Shown in pieces: positions 21,841 through 33,729 of a stretch of DNA of 64,000 bases. Origin of the DNA: Roridomyces roridus (lineage: Eukaryota > Basidiomycota > Agaricomycetes > Agaricales > Mycenaceae). The stretch lies in the NCBI GenBank assembly GCA_029378245.1, contig JARKIF010000006.1, forward strand, positions 558,001 through 622,000, read 5' to 3'. A program made the translations under genes and the position numbers. Positions within the stretch are counted from its first letter, which is position 1. Every line of letters begins with the position of its first letter. Below the pieces are notes generated by a model. That model ran no database searches and was not told where the DNA came from. It was given only the letters and a program-made list of their open reading frames with translations.

Positions 21841-22292
21841 CGCTGGATTGAATAAGAACTGAACAATTTGTTCGAAGTCCGCAAGAAAATCGTAGACGTG
21901 AGTAACCACACGAACTCGCCCCGACTCGCCGGGTGAATGACCAGACAAAAAGGGAAAGCAAGAATGCATGAATTGAGCCCGAGTCGAACGGGTTCAATCC
22001 GAGATCCCACGAGTTAGCGACAGATACGGCACGCTGGCAATGGTGCCCTTACCATTTAGCTTGAACTCACGAGCCTCTGAACCGTCGAATCGCGCGTGCT
22101 CCATTCATAAGTGAGTTCACCATTCCGCGGTCCCCTCGGCAGACCCAGATCGGGTAAGGTCTGCCGAGGTCTGCGGCCGTCAAGTCGCGCAGGATGTGAT
22201 CGGAAGGGAAGACTGAGGAAAAGACCATCGTGATTCGGCACTAGTTATCATAGAGACAAAGAGGACTCAAGAAGATGTATACCCTCCAGTGA
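21841..22292. other. Spacer with a tRNA-like B-box
   Basis: No gene supported. On the minus strand 21974-21990 contains CCCGTTCGACTCGGG, a well-formed tRNA T-arm-like hairpin, but the surrounding bases do not fold into a full tRNA. Just before 22293 the minus strand still resembles the C-terminal end of the coiled-coil paralogue at 23946 (tail like DHW...YDN-stop). Confidence 0.45.
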
Positions 22293-22885
22293 TCATCGCA
22301 GATAGTATGCTGCGGCCTGAGTGTGAGCACAAACGAAGGGATGGACGACGAGTATTACGCACCCCGCGCCCTGCCGCACGTAGTACGTTGCGTCGGTCAT
22401 CGGGACCTTAGTCCGCGCGTTTCTGCCATCGTTCGAGGCCGATAACTTGAGTTTCTTGCTGTGGCAATGGACCCGATGAGCAGGCAACAGTGGGACAACG
22501 AGTGACAAGCACCTGGTGCGCTCCACAGGAACATCGTCATCCGATTCTGAATCATCCGTGAAAATGACCTTGCGCTTCTTACTATCAGGGGAGATTTAGT
22601 CAGTGGCTAACGGTGGGGGTACACTGACACGCACCTGCTACCCTCCTCCGCCACCTTGGCTGCACCGTCCAGAAAGCGAGTCAACTCGATCCTCGCTTTC
22701 TGAGCCGACACGACGAGAGCTCTCTGCCGCCGCAACTCCTCGTCCTTCTCCTTGAGCTCCTGTTTGAGGCTCGCAATCTGGCGTGCTTGCGTTGCAATGA
22801 GGGCTTCCTGTTCGTCGCTTTGCTGTCTGAGGTTGTCTAGGCCGCGTTGGACGAGAGCGTGTGAGTCCACTGAGTGGCGACTCAT
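22293..22885 (-). CDS. Coiled-coil protein with Lys-rich motifs, copy A
   Basis: Exon 1 (22885 to about 22635) encodes about 80 residues of heptad-like coiled coil (ALIATQARQIASLKQELKEK, then ELTRFLDGAAKVAEEG). Exon 2 (22581-22513) begins SKKRKVIFTDDSESDDDVP, and exon 3 (22458-22293) begins SKKLKLSASNDG. Both therefore open with a lysine-rich, nuclear-localisation-like motif after a spliced serine. The C-terminus carries a hydrophobic stretch (GCVILVVHPFVCA). Compared with the paralogue at 23946, this copy stops early at AAAYYLR, and the rest of the shared tail is still readable downstream in another frame. The function is unknown; a nuclear coiled-coil protein is a guess from composition. 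Confidence 0.55.
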
Positions 22886-22979
22886 GGGTGGTGGTGGTTA
22901 GTGATAAAGAGCGAGTGATCGTCATCAACTTCTCACACCCAATGGTCAATGCCAAATCATGATCACAGATGAAAGAACA

Positions 22980-23330
22980 ATGTGCCATTGGACCTTGGTG
23001 AATGTCAGGTGGGAGTCGAACCCCGGCCGACGACGCCAACTCTGAGTGTAGGGGTTCGAGGTTCGGACGCGTTCAGCAGTCTGTATGCAGCCTCCACATG
23101 GCAGCAAGGAAACTCATTCGTCGACGTGCGCTTGATCGAACGGCATGCGCGATTGTTTCCTGTGAGTGCAACAGCTTCCGGAATAAAACTGCCTCATCGC
23201 ACCGGCCGCATGTGGATCGCGGGAGTCGAACCCACTGTGACAGATCTATGTATTGTTGCATGCTAAGAACGCACGCAGACAGTAGCCTCGATTGAGAGAT
23301 GAATCGGTGTATAGGTACAAAGTGGAGGCA
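22980..23330. repeat. tRNA-like dispersed repeat X, copy 1
   Basis: This aligns by eye with 47255-47570 in the same orientation. Both contain two reverse tRNA B-box motifs spaced about 190-210 bases apart (GGGAGTCGAACCC here at 23011 and 23221), followed by ACAGATCTATATTGTT-like sequence and a tail like AGAGATGAATCGGTGTAT. Weaker similarity may continue to about 23500. It is not a functional tRNA because no matching acceptor stem is seen. Confidence 0.6.
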
Positions 23331-23945
23331 GAATCTGGTGAGGTGGGAACACGAGGGTAACGACTCGGAATGGTCCGAGAAGGGCGTGAGCGTCAATTGC
23401 ATGCAGGTGACGCACGGTCACGGGTCCACGGAGTCCGCGGGGAGTCTGAAAGCGTCGGCGGACAAAAAGGCGGACGCTTCAGGGGAATGACTCGGATGTG
23501 TCTGGACAAGACATCGGGGTTGGCAGGGGTGGAAGGAGAATGAGCGCCAATGAGGAGCGCGGGACAGAGCAGCGTCCGCAGAAACGTGGGGTGGAGGACG
23601 GGGACGATCAGCGGTGCTGCAAGCAGTGGCGCCGCCAACGGCAGAGAATCGGATGAGGTCGCACTGGGCAAGGGGTGCAGGGGTGGACACTCAGGCATGT
23701 CTAGAAGGGCATCAAGATTTAACGAGCTTGAGCTGAAATTTCGCCGGAGATTCGTTTGAGTTTCGAGCGCACTGCGTAGAGGCGTAGCCAGTTTATCTGG
23801 GGAGCTCGCCCGGCGCCGGGGGCGTAATGGGGAAGAGTGAGCCCCAAGCCATCCAAGTCGAGGTAGAATCGGCCATTAAATCAGGGAGGATGTGATCAGG
23901 AGGAAAGAATGAGACGGACAAGACCATTGGACGCGTGATTCAGCG

Positions 23946-24691
23946 CTAGTTATCATACACAGAGAGAGGACCCGAGAATATACCCTTCCAGTGATCGCCC
24001 AAAATTACTATTTGCGGAGCCGGTTGGGGAGGTTGTGGCGCAGAGGACTCCTGCGGTTTGAGTCTGAACACTTGCTGAACACAGGCGAAGAGATGGACGA
24101 GCATCACGCACCAGGCGACGTCCCGCGGTACGTAATACGTTGCTGCAGCAGGCACCTCGGGCTTCGTAGGCACGTTTTTCCATCCTTAGAATCTGCCTTG
24201 AGCTTCTTGCTAGAGATGTGGGAGTGGAGCCGATGAGTAGACATACAACGGTTGGACGACCAGCGACACGCACCTGCTTCTCGTCACCACGGGCACGAGA
24301 CCATCGTCATCCGATCCTGAAGCATCGAGGTCCTCGGGCGAGGGGGGCTCCGCATGGATGTCAACGTCGAAATCCTCGGACTGCGTTTCTTGCTACGGAG
24401 ATCTTCTAGTCAGCTGGCGACCCATTGCGGATTACTGACACGCGCCTGCTACCGCCCTCGTCCGCAACCTTTCCCGCGTCGTCCAAAAAGCGCGTCAACT
24501 CCTTCCTGGTCCTCTCAGCCGATGCGAAGAGGGCCCTGTGCCGCCCTAACTCCCTTTCCTTCTCGGCCAGTCAGCGCTTCAGCACGCGTATCCTCGAGCT
24601 CGCCCTGGAGCTTTGCGATTAGCGCCTTCTGTTGGTCGCTCTCACGTTTGAGATTCTCTAGGCCACGTTGGACGACGAGATGCGAGTCCAT
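23946..24691 (-). pseudogene. Coiled-coil protein, copy B (frameshifted)
   Basis: This resembles copy A at 22293-22885: MDSHLVVQRGLENLKRESDQ, then ELTRFLDDAGKVADEGG, then exons starting SKKR and SKKLKADSKDG. Two one-base breaks are apparent. The first is near 24565, where the frame leaves LEDTRAEALTG and the paralogous sequence continues in another frame (ELGRHRALFASAE). The second is near 24172, at a run of five As, after which VPTKPEVPAAATYYVPRD resumes in a shifted frame. The C-terminal extension (APQPPQPAPQIVILGDHW to YDN-stop) is present here and lost in copy A. Unless exons are missed, no full-length protein can be made. Confidence 0.6.
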
Positions 24692-25514
24692 TTTGTGTGC
24701 GTCAGTGAGACTCGAGTGGGATGGTCGTGGTTAGTGGACAAGATGTAGATGATGCCATCAACAGATGATCCGTCTACAGAAGATTCTCACGGATTCTTGG
24801 ATAACTCCGAGTCGTCGAGTTCCTGGCGGAAACGAGTCTCGCTCTTCGGTGAAAGCCTCTAATTCCTATTATATATTCTTTGAATCGACTCTACGTACCT
24901 CATCCTTCGTCCCCAGCCTACGGCTTGCTCATGACGACGTCAACGACAAGTTTCGGATACGGTGCCGGTGTAGCTAAACCTGAGGTGTCTGGATCCATTC
25001 ATTTCGGGGCTGTCCGGTTTGGAATGCACAATGCAAATGCGGAAGGTAGGTGTCTACCGTATGCCGAATGAAAGAAACTTCAACTTCGGAAGCGCATGGT
25101 AAAAATCTTACATACCCTGGGGCAGAGCTAAGCTCGCAGCCGGATTAGTCTCGTTCACCAGCCGGATTCGATCCAGATGCGAACGACTTCTGCCTCTCGT
25201 TTCCTACTTCGGACTGTTAGTCGGTGACTTGTGTTGTAATCTCCTCTCGACATCTTACAAAGTAATGTGCTACGGCTGGATCTCGATTCAACAGCGACAA
25301 AAAAACTTGTGACAATCGTACATGAACACAAGAACGGCGGGAGTCGAACCCAAACCCACTCGCGGCTTCACATGAGACTCGTTGACACACATGTTGAGTC
25401 TGACTAGGACTCAAACCAGTACAGGCTAGCGCGCACGACCGTCGTACCTGACATACCTTTGATTCAGCCGTCTGGAGCCTGGAACCAGCAATCCAACAAA
25501 GAGTAAGAGTCCAT
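24692..25514. other. Intergenic region
   Basis: No gene supported in about 820 bases. A reverse tRNA B-box motif (GGGAGTCGAACCC) lies at 25339-25351 and a weaker one near 25147. Confidence 0.4.
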
Positions 25515-25800
25515 CGTGTATAGCGCACGGCGCTAGTTTCGAAGGAGAAATGTGAACGGCGAGAGTTAAACCAAGCAGGGAGAGTCTGGATCAAATCAAA
25601 TCCCCATGGCGGCGAGAAATAATAAATAATCCGTATTGGAGCACCCCTCGGATACCAGAGGGAGGGGCCGACCCAAGGCGGCATTTCGGAGAAAGAAAAA
25701 GCGGTGCACCAAAGTCAAGCATATTGTCAACGGCAGGAGTCGATCCCGAGCAGCGTTGCTGGTATTGAGAAGCCCAACCACTCTGAGGATAGGATTGCGC
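25515..25800. repeat. tRNA-like dispersed repeat Y, copy 1
   Basis: This aligns by eye with 46845-47105. Shared landmarks are TAGCGCACG, then TTCGAAGGAGAAATGTGAA-like sequence, CCGTATTGGAGC, GGGGCCGACC and a reverse B-box followed by GAACAGCGTTG-like bases (25737-25760 here). No coding potential was found. Confidence 0.55.
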
Positions 25801-27699
25801 ATCTTTGAGTGCCATACAGTGATACACGACAGTCGAGATTACGCAGGATCCGGAGAACGAGGATTCAGCTCGAAACATATTCTTGCGGGAGAAGAGCATT
25901 CATTCTGGACTTTCATCAGAGTAACGGGAAATTGGCGGCGTACAGGCGCCAAACAATGGACAAATGGTGGATAAATTTCGACAAAGGATGAAAACAGAAA
26001 AGATGCGCGCCAATGGCCATTCGCGCAACACTCGGGAAAAACCTTCAGCATTGTGAGGAATTTGATCAGGATTCCAGCAGGGTACGCCTTGGAGAGGATG
26101 ATCAGTATACGGGGCCTATGCGGTCTGCTCGGAAGAATGCGCAGGAAGAACGAGGTTGCAATTCGAGACATGTCATCACGGCGTTTTGGCTCGCCCCATC
26201 AAATGATGATGGCCGTCGGCCGTCGAGACTCTTCTCCCTTTCACCATCATCTTCCGAGACCAGCACGAGGCCTGTCCTACAAGTTTGGGTCTTGTCTCTC
26301 AGCAACAATCGCATAATCCCGAGCCTCCGATGAAGACTCAAGAGAAGGGCACAGCACGACGATACTCAGTCTAAGAATTTCCTCCGGCGAATCAGTGCTA
26401 AGTGGCAGCGACAGGGAGGCTGGTCTTTCTTGACACTGGAGCGCTTATTTTTTACACCCAAGCTGTCCCCTCCTTGTTGGGTATATACAAAAAACGAAAA
26501 CGAAAACGATATACATACCTATCGGCAAGGGACTGCCGCCGAACGCCGTTGATGGTCAAAGTAACAGTCACATTCAATTCCCAAGGGGAAGGCATGATGG
26601 CGCATCAATTACGATTCACCGCCATCAACACCGTCAAGATAATTCACCGTGCGCCTCTCTGTACTTGAAATACACATTTAATTGGCAAATTCATCCTGGG
26701 ATATCTTCCGGGGCTTAGTGAACTGTCCCTGGGCATCATCCAGGCATTCAGCACTGAGTTTTAAATCAGATACCACAACATACGGCGCAATACCCCAAGC
26801 TCTCGTCATCAGTGCCGACGGCCGCAAAACGAGAATGATCGAAGGCCGAGGCTGCCTATTATAGCGCGCACAAGAACTTCAGGCATCCAAGAGCTTCTCC
26901 CGGCAATCAATGGGATTGAAGATGTATATTGAGCTATCATGGCATAGGATACAGGGAGGGGTACCGGTAGGCAGAAAGCACCAGTAGTGGGACAGTGCCA
27001 CGGACGCGCGTCGCGACTCGCGAGGAGCAAGTGACGGGCATGAGCTAAGCGTCGGGAACCCAGCCTTTCGGTACCGAGACGTAAGCGAAGCGTGACCGGA
27101 ACACGGGGCAGCCGTGTGATACGGCCGATCGTTGCCGATTTTCGTTTTCGCTTTTCGTTTATACCGCTCCTTGTTCTGTTTCTGAGACTCCCCAGGTCGA
27201 TCTATCATTCAATCCGTCCGCCGCAATATCGCCTTTCTTGGCTCGATACGCCATGGCACTCCGCGTGCACAGTAAGACTTCTGGACTTCTTTGAATGTTT
27301 TGGTTCTCAGCTGCCGCTTTCTCCCCGCTCTCTGGGAACATGCGTAAAGTCTAGATTGCGCTTCTGCCTGGTGACAATCATCTCAGAACGGTTCCTGGCT
27401 TGAGATCACTATTTCTTCTGCCTTGAACCTTGTGGACTGTGTTCTGCAATGACTCTTCGCGCAGCCTTCTTCCAAGCTACCTGTCTGGTAATCACAGCTC
27501 GGGGTCGGCCCACACCGGCGGCTTTTCTGGCCTCTTCGGTCTAACTCCGATCAAGCACAGCCTATTCATGGCACCGGCTACACGAAGCGCCCGCCCTCGG
27601 GGTCAGCGGACCATATCTATCGGGGGTGCTGACACGCTAGATTAGCGCTTTCTTGTCTTTCGCCCACATTCGACCCCGCTCACTCTTTCTCTGTCTACG
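25801..27699. other. Long intergenic region
   Basis: About 1.9 kb with no supported gene. Frames of 60-110 codons overlap on both strands without any recognisable domain. The last 100 bases are pyrimidine-rich and probably form the promoter and leader of the membrane protein gene that starts at 27700. Confidence 0.4.
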
Positions 27700-29468
27700 A
27701 TGTTTATGACCACCCGCCGCATCTCCTGGCCCTCGCAGCTCCTATGGCTCATCCCAGCGCTCATCACAGCCGCCGCCGAGCCTCTCGACAGACGATCGGA
27801 GCAGACTCAGGCCCTGTGCGGCGCCGATTTCAATTGGATGACGAATTCGCAGAACCTCAGCCCGTGCTACCTTTCGGCCGCAGTCTGGGGATCTTGTTTT
27901 ACTGGAAGTGAGCACCATTACATGCATCTCCGCTGACCGGTCTCATTTTTCATGAAGATTGGAACGTTCCCGCATTGACGAGTGGGCAGCAATATGACAA
28001 TCCTAATGCCACGACGGCAAACGTATGCTCTTGGTATGGTACCTCAACAAGACGTGTGATCTAGCGCTAATGAAATGGCCCGCACAGTTCTTGGGCAGCG
28101 TACAATCTCCTCAGTGCGTGTACTGCCTGCCAGGGGATCACGGGATCGGTACAAAAGTGCGCTATTCTCCAATCTTCATCTGCCACCGCTAATGTCTCCA
28201 CAGTTGGGCTGCGTACATGGGCGATTGCGGTGGCTTTTTGACCGACGCGTAAGTCTTGGACCAGTATTATTTTCCAGCTCGACTTGACGTCTTGTCGCAG
28301 CTATTTTCCGGCGAATGTCACCTTGCCATCGGGAACGGCTATACCGTATTGGGCTACCATTAACCGTGCGGCTCTCGCTTGCGGCCTTGTGTTTCATGAC
28401 GATGGCTAATGTGCTGTGCAGCAACCCTTTGGCAGGATGCACACTTTAACACGGGGCAAGCGCAGGGCCTGGCACAGCAAGGTGTGTGTACAATGCATAA
28501 TTCGAAAGCCTGAGGACTGAATCCCGACGCAAGGCAAGCCGGATGTCATACAAGGTCAAACACCTCCGACCGCCGGGCATAAGAGCAAGACCCCCATCGG
28601 TGCTATCGTTGGTGGCGTCGTCGGCGGCATTGCTGTCTTGGTACTAGGCGGAATACTCGCGTGGTGGCTGCTCCGCAAGCCTAGTCCGAAGTCCGGTGTC
28701 CAAGAGCTCGACCCCGCCGGCGTGCATCCTTACATGCTGCCCTCCATCCTACCGGCACACGGACGCTCCCTGTCGGATCTCTCGGCCAAATCGACGATGA
28801 ATCAAGCAATCGGCTCCTTATCCGTCATCACCTCGCAACGCCCCGGCACGATTTACACCACAGGCACGGCGCATACTCATACGGGTAGTGTTCACTCGCT
28901 ATCCTACGCCGCCTCAGGCCAAATGTCCCCCATGCGTGTTGTGTCACCGCCCCCAGCGATACATCTCCAAACCGCTCGTGAGGGGCAGGAGCTTCGCGTG
29001 GAGCCCTTCGACATCCACACGTCCCGACCGCAACTAGTTACGCGCAAGACTTCGGAGACAACTATAACGGCGTATAGCGGGAGCCACGGTCACGAAACGA
29101 TCACAGGCGGGCTTGGACCGACGACGCCCATTGCTGGTCCGGGAGAGATCGGTCACCGTGAAAGGCTCAATCCGCCTGCCTACAGTCCGTACGCTTCTCC
29201 AGCGACCTCACCCGAGCCTACCGAGCAAGTGTTTCACGGCGTTCCACCCAGCCCGACACGGCCGCCATTAGGTCACCGAACGCACCCCGAGAAGGTCTCG
29301 GTTGATTCGCAGCAGTCGTGGTCTGATGCTACGACAAGTCAAGGGCACGGCCGGGCTCGTAGCGATGGGAGCACCGCTGCGATTGACGAAGTTGTTGGGC
29401 GGATGGGGCTGCCGCTCGGGGCCGCGCCACCTCAGAACCTTCCCGAAAACGTTAACGACGCAAGTTGA
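27700..29468 (+). CDS. Single-pass membrane protein with Cys-rich ectodomain and Pro/Ser/Thr-rich tail
   Basis: The N-terminus is a signal peptide (SQLLWLIPALITAAAEP). The ectodomain is spread over several exons with short introns: LSPCYLSAAVWGSCFTG, NWNVPALTSGQQYDNPNA, WAAYNLLSACTACQGITG, then WAAYMGDCGG, YFPANVTLPSGTAIPYWA and DAHFNTGQAQGLAQQ. A transmembrane helix (GAIVGGVVGGIAVLVLGG) comes at about 28597-28660, followed by a cytoplasmic tail of about 260 residues rich in Pro, Ser, Thr and His. The tail is one long exon and ends PENVNDAS-stop. Proteins of this architecture, with a CTACQ motif in the ectodomain, are frequent in agaricomycetes and mostly unnamed; a surface or sensing role is only a guess. 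No enzyme motif was seen. Confidence 0.72.
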
Positions 29469-30940
29469 GGACCCTTCCCTTCCTTCGTTGCCACCTCTTT
29501 GTTATAAGTTATATTCTCTGCATTGCGATCCTAGCATGTGCCATACTGTAGCCCCCCGTGTACGACCATGAAGACCTACGATAACCAACTTGGGTTGAAG
29601 TGGCCGCATCTGTACGTATCCTAATGCATACATTACTTCCCTCTGTATTCTGTAGGCTATTGGTTTTTATAGACGATTTCTACAGTGCCCGTTCGTCCCC
29701 CGGAATTCAAGGGGTCGAGAACAAGGGGAGAGGCTATTTGTATCGACATGTCCCGGCTTTGAGTCCCCGGCAACAGCTTGCCGTGTAGTTTTTGCTTTCT
29801 TCCTGCGGGAGAGCATCTGCTACTGACAGATTGAATGATTTCTCGTTGGTCAGTGTCCGATGTTCGCGCTCGGGATCTCGAGCCGCCTATCTAGTGGTGG
29901 CACGAAGCAAAGTACTTATCTTGAGAAATGATTTGGACCCGCTGCGATATCGTGACCTCCAGTGAATGCTTCTGTCTCCTGGGTTGCTCCTGGGCCTGTC
30001 CTGCGTGCAATTACATATCTGGTCGACGTGAGAACCAAGTGAGAACACCGTTGGTCCTTATTCCAATTCGCCGGATTCGTCGCCAGTGGGAAGACTCGTT
30101 CCGAAGTTCACTCTCATCTCACAATCACATTGCAACACCATTGCAACGGGATGCAGTGCTCTGTAAGAAAGTCGCAGGGGATCACTGATCAAACGTCATA
30201 ACATGTACAAGCTGAAAGTCCTGATCAAAGCCGTTCCACCTGCTCATCATCACACCAGCGAACACCGACTGCAGTCGGTTTACGAGTCTACCTACGTACT
30301 AGTCCGAGCCTCAATGCTCGTTCCGCATCCAACTGGCCGTTCTCCCCCGACTCCAAGGCTAAGTACAAGTTCCCTTTCAATCCATCTGGCTGGAACCTTC
30401 AAACCGACATGTGGTCGCCAGAGGATTGAAGATTCAGAAATCGCCATCCAAGATGATCTTGTGACCCCTCGCAAGTTCGATGCCACCCTAGCCAACAGGT
30501 GATATCCACCGAATGTTGAGTTGTCTCCGATACCCAGTTCATCCATGCCGATCTCGGTGGACTCGAAACTTCGCAAGAGTCGAGTCCGAAGCATCCGGCG
30601 GCATTTGTATGGCTACGGCCGTCGGCCGTCGGCCGCTGGAATCTGGCATCGTCGCCGTGTCAGGCACATGATCATCGGATCGCTTCTCGGGTATCCCGAG
30701 GCGGATGACCGAGGCCTTACCCTGGGCCTCTGCGTCGGCTAGGTATTTGATATGGCGATGTCAGTCCTCAAACATTCCGTCCTTCTGTCTGTATATTTAG
30801 CCTGTCTCCCGGAATGGGTATTCTTGTCCCGCGGCCGCCCGTTGACCTGAGTTTCGACAAGGCTTTGGCAGGCGGTATGTCGCAGGCCATTAATTTCTTT
30901 CTTGAAAATTGATCCCGCCATGATAGGACCTCGGCCTGCC
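29469..30940. other. Intergenic region upstream of the terpene synthase
   Basis: About 1.5 kb with no supported gene. A short GC-rich repetition of GGCCGTC lies near 30617-30635. The 3' part should hold the terpene synthase promoter. Confidence 0.4.
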
Positions 30941-30945
30941 GAAAA

Positions 30946-30954
30946 ATATATAAA
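30946..30954 (+). promoter_or_regulatory. TATA box of the terpene synthase gene
   Basis: TATATAAAC lies about 36 bases before the start codon at 30989, a usual distance for a fungal TATA box. It is the only such box near this start. Confidence 0.6.
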
Positions 30955-30988
30955 CCAAGAATGAGGACAGAACAAAAGCAAGCTCCTC

Positions 30989-32201
30989 ATGGCGTCCAGT
31001 GATTTCAGCACCGTCGTTCAAAGCCTCCTCCTAGACATTGGGTATCGCTACGAGCCCTTTCCCCAGTACGACCCAGAGTACTGGGGCCCTTTCCACCACT
31101 GGATGCTGCACACCCTCGGCCCCGTGTCAACTTGGAATCTCAAGCAGCTCACCGAGTTGGAGCACTCGTCCGGCGGCATCATCGAGCGCGCCTACCCACA
31201 CACCAGCACCGCCTTCAAACTCATCTTCGCCAAACTCACCGCCATCGCCATCCTCATTGACGACTCCATCGAGGACGATCGTGTCAATTCCGAGATTGTG
31301 CGATTTTCGCATAGGCTTTATCTCGGCGAGAAGCAGCCCGAGGGGATGCTGGAGCTGTATCATGCGAATATGAAGGAGCTTTCGGATATGTATGGGGATG
31401 ATACGGTGTTGAGGGGACTCGCTATCGTGCCGTGGATCAACTACATTGATGCGTGTTTAATGGAGAAGCAGATTTTCATGGCCATGGTGGGTTTCTCGTT
31501 CCACGCTCCGGATTTGTGCTGACATGGGTTTAGCGCGAAGAAGTGGGTGCCAACGCTGGCTCTCTGGATGGACTTGCTGTCAAATTGTGAGTTCAATCGT
31601 TCTACTCTGTTCGGTGTTGACTGATTCCACTTAGCCCACACTATTTGCGGTCCAAGAGTGGAATCGCCGAGGCCTACGCGGCAGGTATTTTCAAAGTCAC
31701 CAAGGACCAAAACATTCCCATCTCGAAATACATCAGGGTTCTGCCCGATCTGACCTTCTTCATTGTGAGTCCAATTGAAACTCATCTGGAGACTGGGAAA
31801 ATGAACCTGCAACCCAGGAAGTTATGAACGACATTCTCTCGTTCTATAAAGAAGAAATGGCCCAGGAGACGTACAACCTCATTCACCTCCGTACACGCGC
31901 GCTCTCATCAACAGGTGTGCACGGCTCCGGGGTCTCCGGCGACTGGACCGCATTCGATACGCTCGACCTTCTTTGCTGCGAAATTCGCGAAGCGACTCGT
32001 CGCATTGACGGGCTCCTCCGGCTGGATGAGTGTGAGCGACGGATGCGCGGGGAAGATGTGCAGGGTGTGGAAGATGTGGATTTGGAGATTGCGAGGCAGT
32101 GGAGGGGGTGGAGGGATGGCTATGTGTCGTGGCATCTCGAGTGCCGGAGGTACAAGTTGGGGTTTTTGAAAGAGTTGGTCTGCCATGAGGAGGAAGTGTG
32201 A
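30989..32201 (+). CDS. Sesquiterpene-type terpene synthase (trichodiene synthase-like family)
   Basis: Class I terpene synthases ionise a prenyl diphosphate, usually farnesyl diphosphate, with Mg2+ and cyclise it. Exon 1 encodes about 165 residues, including WNLKQLTELEHSSGGIIERA and the Asp-rich metal motif IAILIDDSIEDD. Three short introns follow, near 31482-31535, 31588-31634 and 31764-31820. The exon between the second and third reads GIAEAYAAGIFKVTKD. The final exon carries the NSE/DTE-type metal motif NDILSFYKEE and ends ELVCHEEEV-stop. Total length is about 360 residues, as expected for a trichodiene synthase-type enzyme. The product cannot be read from sequence. It lies 1.5 kb upstream of an O-methyltransferase in the same orientation, suggesting a small terpenoid pathway. 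Confidence 0.85.
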
Positions 32202-33729
32202 AACAAACAATAGACAGGGGCACGTTGTGTGGTGTTGTCAGATGATCCCGTGACCATGTTTCACGCGTAACATACAACTAACATGACTCACCTAATGCAC
32301 TCTGGAACCCACCTAAAAGCTGGAATTCAAGACAAATGCTTCGCAAACCGAATGTCCCTCGCGCAACCCTCGCGCAGCTAAGCTCCCGAGCTCCTCGCAT
32401 ACTCATCCGCCGTTGCGACTTTCATCTTCCAGTCACCAAGGCCCGAAGACTCGACGAGAAGTCTTTGGGCTGGTTGCGGATCCGGAGTTGGTGAAGGTTG
32501 GGTGAAGGAATGTGTGACAGCCGTGACTGATTGAGATGCGACATCCGCAGGCGTCATGTGATTCTCGCTGACGTGTATCTCTTCCTCCAAACTCTCATCC
32601 ACATCTCTCAGGCTGACTCCGATTCTCTGGAAACATGAGCTGACCATGCAATCCGGCTCAAGAATTCAAGTCTCGGTCTCCAACTGCCAGCGCCACGTGT
32701 CGTTCCCGTCGCTTTCAAGCTTCTGTGAATGCTCTCACTGCCAAGCTGCTATAAGTAGTACTAGCATCCGCTTGGGTCGTCATGAACGACGCCACCAATT
32801 TTCTAGTATGAGGTAATGCGGCTTTCTGTAGCCTGTGTTGAACCAACTCACCCCTCCGCTCCAGATGTACGCAAAGGCTGACTCTCTGCCTGGCAAATCG
32901 TTTCTGTCACAGTCGCCAATTCGTTCAGCCTACCCCATAATAGCGGGTCCGGGACATGAGACTTCTGGGGTGCGTTCACAAGTACTCATCTATCTGCCTA
33001 GCTTATTCGTTTAGGCAGCAATAACGAAGCCGGAACCTGGGACCCATTCTATAGCTCTAGTTCGCTCGTGGCGATTTCGAAGCCTGGCGCGAGATTTTTC
33101 TCATCCAAAAGACTTGAACCCTTGCTTCGGTGTGAGGAATCTTGATTCTCGGCTCGGAGGCAAACAGGGGCGCAAGTCGGGCGTAGGGACCCAACTCGCA
33201 GGCCGGTCGCTCCTGTGCGGGCGTCCACCCAGGTGTATGTATATTTGGTCTTTGTGCGAACGCTTCCCAGGTTTCGATCTCTAGAATGGTAGGCACCGTG
33301 ACTAATTACGTGAGCAACTACAATGACTTAGAAAATTCAGGGTCGGACCATCCCATTGCGCCGGAAAACGTGTCGACCGTACTCCCAGTGCGTTTGAGGT
33401 GGACGCTGGCATCGTCACTTTCTCGGAGAAACTCAGTGGTTCACAACGTCATGGCCAGATACGAACTCACTCGACGAGCGGGCCAGCCCGTAGGGCGCTG
33501 CGCCCTCCAGCACTCATCAGTGGTATGTGGAAATATATGCGCAGGCGCATTCCGCTGAGTACTTCTACCGTTGTCGTCTTCACTCATGTATATTTGTTCT
33601 ATGTGCGAATCCTTCCCATGTTCCAGGTAAGCCCATCGGGTGCACGGGTTCCCGGACCAGAACGGTCATCCGATGGTACAAGTATTTAAAGTACTCACTT
33701 CCGCGGCGGTCTGGTTCACAGAAATCCCA
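32202..33729. other. Intergenic region between terpene synthase and methyltransferase
   Basis: About 1.5 kb with no supported gene. A 35-base sequence near 33236-33271 (GTATATTTGGTCTTTGTGCG and onward) recurs with a few changes at 33588-33623. The second copy is about 110 bases upstream of the methyltransferase start. A TATTTAAAG box is near 33683. Confidence 0.45.

Noticed and set aside
21974..22060. Possible tRNA gene on the minus strand
   Set aside because: The T-arm folds, but the 3' acceptor strand does not pair with any 5' segment at the right distance.
26402..27400. Possible genes in the 25.8-27.7 kb spacer
   Set aside because: Frames are short, overlap on both strands, and show no signal peptide, domain or consistent exon chain.
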